Positions 55,053-64,000 of a stretch of 64,000 bases of DNA are shown here, piece after piece. This DNA is from Zymoseptoria tritici IPO323 (lineage: Eukaryota; Ascomycota; Dothideomycetes; Mycosphaerellales; Mycosphaerellaceae): positions 992,001 to 1,056,000 of the forward strand of contig NC_018208.1 of the NCBI RefSeq assembly GCF_000219625.1, read 5' to 3'. Under the pieces are notes generated by a model. That model ran no database searches. It saw only the letters and a program-made list of their open reading frames with translations, and was not told the DNA's origin. The first letter of the stretch is position 1. The number at the start of each line of letters is the position of its first letter. A program made the position numbers and the translations under genes.

Positions 55053-56340
55053 ATGCCTCCTAAGAGACAGCCGGACGGCCGAGGCCCGAGTAACGCCTTA
55101 TCGTTATTAAGACTTAGCGACCCGCCGAACGAAGAGGATAAGTAGGACAATATAGGAGGACGAGATATAGGGACACCCGATATAGACCCGGAACAGATCC
55201 TAACGGACCCGGGAACGGACCCGAATATAGACCTAGACTATCTTTAGGTCCCTTAGTATATTAGAGACTATCTCTAGGAACTAAGGTAGGTTTAGATCGC
55301 GTCTATAACAGCGAAGCAATAAGTAGCGCACATTAAGGCTCGCTAAGATGCCGTCGCTATATACGACATAGAGCTAGACTATATTAAAAAAAGGAAGAGA
55401 GCTCCCTCTAGCCTATAATTAGTAGAGAGAGGGATTAGGTCTAAACTAGACCCGATTTAGAGCCTTCTTAAATCCGGACTAGGATGTATACTAGAGGCCT
55501 CCTCCTTAGAAGCTCTTTATATATAGGTAAGCGACTACGAGAACCGCTTCTATTTCTACAACGTTCCGGATAATATAACCGCTAACAACTAGTCTCGCTG
55601 CACCGCCTAGGCTATCGAACGAGTTAAGCCGAAGGACCTCCGCGCTACTATTATACGCTACTAGGTAGACTACCCCGACGACTACGCCTCGGACACTATT
55701 TTCGAATAGAGCGACCTTAAGAAGGTGCTCCGCGACTAGATTACCCCGAAGGCGACCTATATAGCAGAGCTCGCGACCTAATATTAGTACTACAAATAGC
55801 TTAACAACTAGTCTATAGGCAACTTCTATATATATATATAAGGGCTCGAGGCTCGCATAGATATAGTACTAATAATAAACGAGGAAGATAGGCAGAACTA
55901 GAAGAGTTTCTACTACTCTAAGCTGTCGGAAGACCTTTAGAAAGAGATTAATAAGAACGAGAAGCTTACTAGTACGTACGACGTAGTAGAACTTATAGAG
56001 ATCGTATTAATCTACGAGAACGTCTATTTTCTAAAAGGACGTCCTAGGGCTCGCGACTCTAAACTAAAGAAGGACCCGGAACAGCCCCCCTCCGGCCCTA
56101 CTATAGCCGCGAATCCGTCCTAGACCCCGAGGGGTCGGGGCGGAAGTCGACTAGGCTAGAGGGGTAGCCGCGGAAACTTCGCCTACTATATAAATAACAT
56201 ACCTACTTCCGGCGTTAATCGTACACTAGCGGGGCACGCCGAGGAGGTAAAAGAGTAGCCCTAGTTAAAGTTGTCGTCGCATAACTTAGCTCCCTTAAGC
56301 TAGGGCCGAAAATAAGAGGGAAGGAAAGAAGACTAGCAAT
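55053..56340 (+). pseudogene. gag of the chromovirus, RIP-mutated
   Basis: From an ATG at 55053 (MPPKRQPDGRGPSNALSLLR) one frame can be followed for about 1.25 kb with some 30 TAG/TAA interruptions. Later text includes FYIYIQGLEARIDIVLI, resembling the retrotransposon Gag capsid domain, and a Gly/Arg-rich stretch near 56120-56180. I do not see a clear CCHC knuckle; RIP may have removed it. The frame differs from pol, which lies in the -1 frame relative to gag. Position right after the 5' LTR fits gag. End coordinate approximate. Confidence 0.65.
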
Positions 56341-59300
56341 TAACGCCTAGATCCGCGACGGCGACGGCAGGCTCTAAACACTAATAGCGCTAGTCGACTA
56401 TAGCGCATAGATTAACCTCGTCTCTTAATATAAGGTTTAATTACTTTAGCTCCCGAGTAATAGAGCCCTAGTACTAAAGGTTAAGTTCTTAAACGATTAT
56501 TAGATAATAGTCTATAAGGGCTACGACCTAACAGTGCTAGCGAAGGACTTAAACAGGACCGAAAGAGGGGTAAACTAGACCTTCTAGGTAGCTACCTTTA
56601 CCGGATACGATATAGTACTCGGATAGGACTAGATTCTCGCATCTAACCCCCTTATCTATTTCCGGTCGGGAAGATTCGTATAGGCTACAGCCGACGACGA
56701 TAACGACGGCGTAGAGGAAGAGGACGAGAGATAGCCCCGGCGTAACTACCCTGCCGGCATAGCACTATACGCTATCTTTAGCGGTAAAGCTATATTTAAA
56801 TAGGAAGGACAGTTCCTAGTCGGAGCCGTAGTATAGGAAGAAGAAGAAGGGGACGCCGACATTACCCCCGAAACAGTAGATATTAACGCCCTAGACAGCG
56901 CTATTATAGAACCGATAGCGGTTTACATCGATAGGGACTACGATCTAATAGAGATTAACCTAAACAAGTAATGCGAGCACTAGATCGCGGCGTTATTATG
57001 CTATAAGCGATACCGCGATATATATAAGGGTAAGCTAGAGTTAGCCGACCTACTAAGACAGGCCTATAGAACTATGCTTACCGTTGCCGCGGTAGAGTAG
57101 GCGGACCTCGATCGCGTCCCTCTAGAGTACCGAGAATACGATGTATTTAGCGAGAAGCTAGCCGGCATTATAGCCCGCAACAGCTAGCACGACTATACTA
57201 TTAATATCGAAGAAGGGAAAACACTACTATAGATGCTAATATATAACCTCTCGTAGAAGGAGTTAGTAATCCTACAGGAATATATTAACAAGGCCTTAAA
57301 AAAGGGCTAGATTAGGCCTAGTAAGAGCCTATGCGGCGCCCCTATCCTGTTCGTCCTAAAGAAGGACGGTAAGATAAGACTATACGTCGACTATAGGGGA
57401 CTAAACCGAGTTACGATTAAGAACTGGTACCTACTCCCCCTAATTAGCGAAATGCTAGACTGTCTAAGCTAGGCCCGAATCTTCTCTAAATTAGACCTAA
57501 GAGACGCCTATTATAGGATAAGGATTAAGGAGGGTAACGAGTAGAAGACTGCGTTTAAGACGAGGTACGGTCTGTTCGAATACTTAGTTATGCCCTTCGG
57601 GCTAGCTAATACACTAGCGACCTTCTAAGCGTATATTAATAAGGCCCTTATAGGACTAGTAGATACTATTTGCGTAGTATATCTAGATAACATCCTTATC
57701 TACTTGAAAAACGAGGAAGAACACCGACGCTATGTTAAGCAAGTCCTTAAACGCTTAGAAGAATAGAAGCTATATACAAAGCCTACTAAATGCGAATTCT
57801 ACATAGATCGTGTTAAGTTCCTAGGGTTTGTTATTATACTAGGAGGTGTAATTATAGACTATAAGAGGATCGAGGCTATCTATAAATAGCCTATACCGAA
57901 GTCCTATAGGGACATATAGGTATTCTTAGGGTTCGCGAACTTCTATAGGAGGTTTATATATAGATACTTAAAAATCGCGAGACCCTTAAATAACATACTG
58001 TCCGGAGGCTAGGTCGTAGATAAGGGGAAACGAGGGAAGAAGCAAGTAGTCCGTAGACCCTTCGAGTAGAATAAGACCTCTACTAGGGCGTTCTTAGACC
58101 TAAAACAGGCCTTTACGGACGTACCTCTACTTTAATACTTCGATCTATTCCTCCCGATTAAGGTTATTACGGACGTATCGGACGCTACCTACTCCGGTAT
58201 CCTCCTCTAACCGAAGGAGGACGGCGACGGCAACCGCTATTAGTACCCGGTAGCCTATTACTCTAAGAGCTAGGTAGGACCGGAGATCCGGTACTATATA
58301 CTAGACAAGGAGCTAATAGCTATATCGGAGTGTTTTAAGGCATAGCGGTATTACTTAGAGGGCGCTGCCTATCTAATATAAGTTATAACCGACTACTATA
58401 ACCTACGCTACTTTATAATAACGAAGACACTTAACGGGCGTTAGGCTCGTATTACCGAAACCCTCGCCGCGTACGACTTCGTTATTAAATATATACTAGG
58501 GAAGTTAAACCCTACGGACGGCTTGTTACGCCGCCCCGACTACTTTGCGGGCTTTAAAGAAGGTACAAAGGAGGGCGAGCTATAAGGAGCTCTCCCTATC
58601 CTTTAATAGTCGCTAAGGACGCTATTCCCGGACGGCTCTACGTTAGACCCGCGTAAGGCTAGTAACAGCCCTATAGTTACATCTATATAGGAGCCTATAG
58701 AAGAAATAGGTAGCTTAGAGGGCTATGCGCCTAACGCGTTAGAAGAAACACGATTCTCGATACGCAAATAGAGCATATACGCCGTTTATAGTATTAAGGA
58801 CGACACCTCGATTAGAAGCGTTCTACGCGTTCTATACTACCTCGTTGCCGCTACGGCGGAGGGGGAGATAGCGAACTCGGCGGAGCTACCGGCCTCGTTT
58901 GTTAACCTAATTAGGGATGCCTAGTAAGCGGATCCTTTTGTCTAGGAATAGAGAAGTCGGATAACCGCGCGAAATTTAGGCGTGGCCGCCTTAGCCCTAA
59001 AGAAGGCCCTAGGCATACCCGAATTAGACCCGGACCTAGTAGGAGAAGACGACCGGTAGGCGTTCGACTCTAGTAGAATCCTACGGTGTAATAGAAAAGT
59101 CTACGTCCCTAACGTAGTATCGCTAAGGAGGGAAATCCTTAGACGGAATTACGACGACCCTACCGTAGGCTACTACGGCCGCTAACGTATATAAGAAATT
59201 ATCGCCTCTAAGTACTATTAGAAGGGGCTTACGAACAATGTTAACAACTACGTCGGAACCTACAATGTATGCTAGCGGACTAAAACAAAATACTATAAGC

Positions 59301-60540
59301 TATATAGACAACTATAACCCCTTACTATTCCTAGTAGACTGTAGTAGTTACTATTAATAGACTTTGTTATCGGCTTACTACCGTCTAAGGGATTTAATAG
59401 TAAGGTGTACAACGCTATACTAGTAATTGTTAACAGATTTACGAAGTACGTCCGATACTTCCCCGTAAACAATATAATCGACGCTAGTACTCTAGGAGAC
59501 CTAATCTACAACCAAATCGTGTACGAAACAGGCCCCCTAGACGATATCGTATCGGATCGAGGGTCGATCTTTACTAGCACGTACTAGAGCGCTCTATTTT
59601 ACTACCTCTCTATTAAGAAGCGACTTAGTATAGCCTTCTACCCTTAAACGGATAGCTAAACTAAGCGTACAAACTAGTAGCTCGAGGCCTACCTTAGGAT
59701 CTACTACAATTAGGACTAAGACGATTAGGCCGTCCTCCTTCCTACGGCGGCCTACGCCTATAATACTAAGGTCTATGCTAGGTCTAGATTTAGCCTAATA
59801 AAGCTCGCTTATAGGTCTAATTTAGGTACTATTAATAGCGTATTAAAGAAGGACTTTCCTATAAAGGGACTAACGTCGAAGGCGAAGTCGCTAGCTAACG
59901 CCGTACGCGAATACCTCGCGAATAGAGAGGTAGAGTTTGCTAAAGTAAGGGAATACTTAGAGTACGTAGCGACCCTATAGAAGAAGTACTATAACAAGAC
60001 GACAGTAGAGAAGTTCTATAACGTAGGTAATAAGGTACTATTATTAAGGAAGAATATTAAGACTCGGCGACCCTATCGGAAGCTAGACAACAAGTTCCTT
60101 AGGCCCTTCCGCATTACGGAACGGATTAGTACGTAAGCGTACTGCCTCGACCTTCTACTATCGATAAAGCGGTTCTACCCCGTATTCTACGTATCGCTAC
60201 TAGAGCTATACCGGGCCCGAGAGGGGTACTAACTACCCCCGGTTTAGTCCCTCGAGCCTAACGATAACGAGGAGGATAACTAGGAGGTAGAAGGGATCCT
60301 AGCTATAAGGGGCGACATACGAGAAACGAGGGAATACCTAGTACAATAGTTAGGCTACTCCCCGGAGTATAACGAGTAGATATTAGTAGAGAGTATAGAG
60401 GGAGCGAGCGAACTTGTCGAAGAGTTTAAAATTAAGCAAGCTAGACTAGAGGCCGAAGGCAGGCCTAAAACAGGCCTAAATACTACTATAGGTAGGTATC
60501 CCGGGCGGCAGAAGAAGAAAAGAGCTCGTAGATAAGGTCG
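56340..60540 (+). pseudogene. pol of the chromovirus: protease, RT, RNase H, integrase, chromodomain
   Basis: One frame carries all domains. Protease: IRDGDGRL and a degraded ALVDxxA near 56390. RT core about 57290-57850 with FSKLDLRDAYY and the catalytic box at 57680-57691, now YLDN. RNase H from about 58165 (ITDVSDATYSGILL). Integrase with zinc-finger text about 59090-59280 and core about 59330-59820 (WLIDFVIGLLPSK-like, then IVSDRGSIF). A GPFRITER-like element near 60105. A chromodomain at about 60284-60435 (EVEGILAIRG ... ILVESIEGASELVEEF), in which expected Trp codons have become TAG. Stops are almost all TAG/TAA. Only short pieces stay open (for example 59405-59587). Non-functional. Confidence 0.85.
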
Positions 60541-60662
60541 TATACTTTTGCCTTATCCTCTACGCTAAAAAACAAAAAGGCTCTATAGCTAAAAACAAAG
60601 AACCGGACTAAGGAGTCTAATAAGCTAGGCCCCGCTATAGTCTTTAATACTATACTAACATT

Positions 60663-61900
60663 ATCTGTTATACCCTAATGCCCTCCGAGAAGAGCCCCGC
60701 CTTATACCCTTTCTATACTAGACCTAGCCCCTTAAAAGGCCGAATAACTATAGTATACGAGGCGGAGCATACGAGGACTTATATCCGCGATAATAAGTTG
60801 CTCGAAAGGCCTGTCCGTAACGATATTAAACAGCTGCTACGAAGACACCCCTATACTAGCTATAAACCGCGTCTCCTTACTTATTATATCGGTACGGCGA
60901 GACTGACGGTAGGCTATCTACTACTCCTCCGTAGGCTTAGAAGTTAAGTCCTTATACTTGCGCGCGGGGGGGGGAGCCCTAGTAAAGAACGTAAGAATAC
61001 GCGCGTAAGTAGGAGCATTTATACCGGCGACGAAGACCTCCTTAATTAGGGACGTAATCTAAGGGTACAGCTTCGCGGCGTAGTTACGAACCGCGTTAGT
61101 CCGGCGTAGGAGGCGCTTCGCGGCGTCGGTCTTTACTATAGGGTCGTTAGTAGTGTCGTCGACGGTAATACCGGGGTTCCGCTAAAGATAATCCTTTATA
61201 GTATATTGTAGATAATCGAGAATGTTTATAGCGCAGAAAGCCTCCTCCGGCACGGGGTAGTAGCAATCGGTCTACTTATTAGTAATATACTACGAGCACT
61301 TGCCGCTCGGATCGTCCCTTATATCGTAGTAGGTAGTAACGGAGAGCTACTAAGGCGCGAGGTTGTATTAACTAATAGGCTAGAGGCGACAGATATAGTT
61401 AACGTAGGGCAACATACGAGCCGGAGGGCGAGGCTATAGGTAAGGAGGAAGGTAAGGAACGCGAGTAAGCGGAAGGTCGCTTACGGCTATCTCCTTATAA
61501 GAATAGAGACCCGTAGGAACCTTCGCCTTTAGAGGAACAGTAATAGGAGGCCCTATCTATATTAGCTTAGTCGTAGGCTAGAATTAGACTAGACATATAC
61601 CTAAACGCTAGGTAAGGGAGCTGTTAGAATTCGACCGAGGTACATTCCCCGGAGCCTAAGGGGATATCGGTAGACTATTACCGGCCTCCTAGCTAGTGCG
61701 CCGATTATAACTACGATTAAGCTAATCGAGGAGCCGGCCCTTAGGGCTATTAATAGCGGGAAAGCTACTCGGAGGACAGCCGCTACTACTACTACTACTA
61801 CTACTACCGCCGGGATAATTAGACGCGAAACCGTACTAACTTATAATAGTAGATACTCGGCGAGGCGTAGCGGAGTGCCGGGGAAAGGACGGTAGCGGAA
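60663..61900 (-). pseudogene. Decayed antisense reading frame inside the retrotransposon, unknown function
   Basis: On the minus strand one frame reads as continuous protein text from about 61900 down to about 60663, interrupted only by TAG/TAA. It begins with low-complexity SNYPGGSSSSSSSG (the poly-Ser comes from a CTA/GTA triplet tract at 61782-61806). It continues with PPITVPLKAKVPTGLYSYKE and, most convincingly, VPEEAFCAINILDYLQYTIK, TVDDTTNDPIVKTDAAKRLL and LIKEVFVAGINAPTYARILT. Over more than 300 codons the composition is that of a real protein, and no TGA stop was met where I followed it. It lies between the chromodomain and the 3' LTR on the strand opposite to gag-pol. I recognise no domain. 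Limits are approximate. Confidence 0.6.
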
Positions 61901-63625
61901 AGAAGCCGTTACTAAACACTCTCCGCGGAAAGTCTTCTTAGATAGACATAAGGGGGAAGGCTAGAGCTAGCGTAATAATGTCGATAGTAGTGTCGATAAG
62001 GAAGTAAAGGAGGTTAATAAAGAAGGAAGGAAAGAATAAGTAGAACGGCGTAGTTTTATGCGAGAGGATATATAGACTACGTCTATAATTAAGGACTCTA
62101 ATTTACTAATATATTACGAGCATAAGGAGTTATAGGTAGAATTTACGGACAATTACGAGCCTTAGGTGTTAGGCAGGCAGATACGAGACCGGAATTAGGG
62201 CTGTTTGTGCTATATAACAATAGTTAAGAGGCAATGCTATAGCGTAGGCACCTAGGAAGGACCTAACGATTAGACTCCTTAGTCCGAGTCTTAGTTATAT
62301 TAGCTAGTAGGCCCGAACTACGCCGGATATAGGCTAAGGACAGCATTTAGGCTGTCGAACACCCCTTTAGTCCCCTTATAAGGACCGGAAACTATAACGA
62401 CAAAGGAACGTCTACCTACCCCCCTATTACCTATATATGCAACCGGATTACTACTACCTCCGTCCTAATAGCCTAGTAGTCGTCGCGTCTATTTAATAGT
62501 TTCTCCTTCCGTTAGCTTCCTCTTATAGTGCCCTTAGTTCGAGTCTCCGAGAGAATAGTACATCTTCGACTAATTCGTAGCGCTTCTTTTTGCACCGATT
62601 TCCGTTTTAGAACAGCGCTAGGGGTTACATTTATATACTAACGCGTGGTCGCTTACTCTATCTAATTACGCGCTTTTATACGCAAACTAACTTCGTCGCG
62701 CCTAGTTAGCTAGAGTAGCGCTTAAACGGACTAACCTACCGGAGATTGTATATAAAACACCGCGGTTCGATTCCTTCCCCGTTAGTCGGTTTCGAGATGT
62801 TGTTAAGTTTCTTTTTGCTACTTGTTTTTCTTTTTTGCGACCTAAGGACAGGCCGCTAGGGGAGGGGGGGAGACGGCTGAACAGACTGCACCTTTACGCG
62901 GTGGCCGTCGTAAGTACCTTCCTTAGAAGGGAAACTAAGACAGTCTGGAAGAAACCTCCTCGAAAACCTCTCGAATCCGCCCGAAATCCTTCTCGAAATC
63001 CGCCTCGAAACACGAGCTATAACAGAACAATAGCACGATTCGAACGAATAGCCCTCTACGCTACGAACGAGAAGAAGAAAGAAGCAGTCTACTCTGCCCT
63101 ATACGCGCACCTCCTCGAAATCCGAATCGAAATTATATGTCCCTTCTCTAGAGACTTCGTCGCCCTCGAAGGAAGTATATATGCACTTTAAAGAGCTAGA
63201 ACTCGGTAGAATCTACAACTCTACAATTAACCTGCGTAGCTATATACGCTAGAAGGCGGCATATAGTTCTACAAAGGCATATTAAGGACAAGAGAAGGCA
63301 GCGAGTTAGACAGCTGCTTTTTGCGCCTTTGCGCTACATCGCCTTGCGCTACATCTCTTTCGAATTCGCAGCGTATGTGCGAAGCGGAAGGATCCGCTAA
63401 AAATTCTACAAAAGCTTAGTGCGAAAATTCTGCAGCCTTAGGCTGCAACACTCGTTTAATTTCCTTTGTCTCGCATTTGTTTAAAGTCCTTTAGCATTGC
63501 CTTAGGCACAGGGTCTCCCCTAAGGTTAAAGAATACCGAAAAATCTAATTGTAACTAGATCTACTGCTTTGCCTTTATAGCAAAGCCGTCCTACATAGTC
63601 TTAGACTCCGAAAGGACGTAAATAG
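61901..63625. other. 3' non-pol region of the chromovirus
   Basis: RIP-type text to about 62800, with a tRNA-like A/B-box arrangement near 62690-62790. From about 62820 CA and TG become more frequent, and one 118-codon frame (62835-63191, +) stays open. A doubled TTGCGCTACATC lies at about 63330-63355. I do not recognise a gene in this part. Confidence 0.45.
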
Positions 63626-63658
63626 AACAAACAAACAAACAAACAAACAAACAAACAA
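63626..63658 (+). repeat. AAAC microsatellite before the polypurine tract
   Basis: About eight units of AACA/AAAC in a row, intact in an otherwise RIP-mutated element. Confidence 0.85.
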
Positions 63659-63660
63659 TA

Positions 63661-63673
63661 GGGGAGGGGGGGA
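63661..63673 (+). other. Polypurine tract
   Basis: GGGGAGGGGGGGA immediately before the 3' LTR. In LTR elements this tract primes plus-strand synthesis, and the position is exactly as expected. Confidence 0.75.
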
Positions 63674-63676
63674 TAC

Positions 63677-63900
63677 TATTAGGGAACGACTAGGGTGTCG
63701 CTGCTCCGGGCCTAAATCGGGCCTGTTCTAGGCCCGATATAGACCCGATACAGGCCCGAGGATGCCCTAAGCGAGGCTTAGTACACATATTCCCTTCTGT
63801 TCCCTTCCGCCTCCCTTCGTTATACTCGGTAGGCAATATAGACATTCGTATACAGACTGTTCATACGTGTTAGTTGCTACCTAGTTACACTACCCTTACA
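63677..63900 (+). repeat. 3' long terminal repeat
   Basis: 224 bp, beginning TATTAGGG (TG of the 5' copy changed to TA) and ending CCCTTACA. It aligns without gaps to the 5' LTR, and the differences I count are all C/T or G/A. Confidence 0.88.
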
Positions 63901-63905
63901 GTATT
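63901..63905 (+). repeat. Target site duplication, right copy (GTATT)
   Basis: Matches the left copy at 54729-54733 exactly. Confidence 0.85.
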
Positions 63906-64000
63906 TACGAGAGGGTAATATCCTTAATAGATAGTCCGGACTTCGATATTAAGAGCTAAGTATTAATAGCATCCTCTACGTCGTAGCGACGCACCGTAGA
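63906..64000 (+). pseudogene. RIP-mutated reading frame of the older element, right part
   Basis: Continuing the codon phase left at 54733, this reads YERVISLIDSPDFDIKS and on to the end of the window with a TAA and TAGs of RIP type. It is the continuation of the frame interrupted by the chromovirus and is cut by the window edge. Confidence 0.55.

Larger units (their letters stand above)
54734..63900 (+). mobile_element. Ty3/Gypsy chromovirus LTR retrotransposon, RIP-inactivated
   Basis: A 9167-bp element bounded by two 224-bp LTRs and a perfect 5-bp target duplication. Inside are gag, then pol in the order protease, RT, RNase H, integrase, chromodomain, which defines the Ty3/Gypsy chromoviruses. 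Nearly all stops are TAG or TAA where CAG, CAA or TGG would be expected, and LTR differences (about 13-14) are all transitions, so RIP rather than neutral decay explains the damage. There is no long intact frame, so the copy cannot move on its own. Unusually, 3.1 kb separates the chromodomain from the 3' LTR and contains an antisense reading frame. Confidence 0.9.

Noticed and set aside
60678..60947. An 89-codon plus-strand ATG frame inside the retrotransposon
   Set aside because: It lies opposite the antisense reading frame, which gives the better protein text; this is taken as its shadow.
1..64000. CRISPR arrays, prophage, bacterial-type operons or a biosynthetic gene cluster
   Set aside because: The window is eukaryotic with spliced genes; no spacer-repeat array was seen and no PKS, NRPS, terpene or tailoring-enzyme group is present.

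Overview
The window looks like a chromosome segment of a filamentous ascomycete (Pezizomycotina; I lean to Dothideomycetes, but that is inference). The evidence is short introns of about 50-65 bp with GTRNGT donors and CTAAC-like branch sites, CT-rich leaders before many start codons, fungal-specific families (CFEM/WSC-type wall proteins, Vts1, Dhh1, secreted App1-like protein), and a terminal block carrying the mark of repeat-induced point mutation (RIP).

About 1-50 kb is ordinary gene-rich, GC-rich DNA. In order it holds a small unknown gene (-), a Ser/Thr-rich probable GPI protein (-), a modular secreted protein with duplicated exons (+), the ER ubiquitin ligase Hrd1 (+), a 2EXR/F-box-like protein (+), a triple-KH RNA-binding protein (+), a BTB protein (+), phosphatidylinositol-4-phosphate 5-kinase (-), linker histone H1 with six exons (-), a 3.6-kb gene-free stretch with a degenerate tandem repeat of about 185 bp, the DEAD-box helicase Dhh1 (-), a rhomboid protease whose start codon is split by an intron (+), a secreted App1-like protein (+), the SAM-domain RNA-binding protein Vts1 (+), a GH16 glucanase (+), a divergent pair of mitochondrial genes (unknown protein -, ClpP +), a 1418-residue spindle-pole coiled-coil protein (-), an APH-type kinase-like protein (+), a small conserved fungal protein (-), an ecdysoneless/SGT1 protein (+) and a WSC-domain membrane sensor (-). 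They form no cluster or operon. Loose themes are mRNA fate (KH protein, Dhh1, Vts1), wall and surface (GPI protein, modular protein, GH16, WSC) and mitochondria (rhomboid, ClpP, its divergent neighbour).

From about 49.5 to 53.8 kb I see no convincing intact gene, only one possible broken secreted-protein gene next to the boundary. At about 53.83 kb composition changes sharply: TA is abundant, CA is scarce in most of the block, and reading frames carry dense TAG/TAA stops. This is RIP-mutated DNA with a nested structure. A 9167-bp Ty3/Gypsy chromovirus (54734-63900) has 224-bp LTRs, a perfect 5-bp target duplication (GTATT), gag, then pol in the -1 frame with protease, RT, RNase H, integrase and chromodomain. 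It is inserted in an older, unrecognised, also RIP-mutated reading frame that resumes in frame after the 3' LTR. Between the chromodomain and the 3' LTR lies 3.1 kb containing a decayed but clear long reading frame on the opposite strand. I regard that antisense gene, the 185-bp repeat and the exon-duplicated secreted protein as the least explained items.

Coordinates of spliced genes were derived by hand from splice motifs and confirmed by total coding length divisible by three. The pseudogene limits in the RIP block are approximate.
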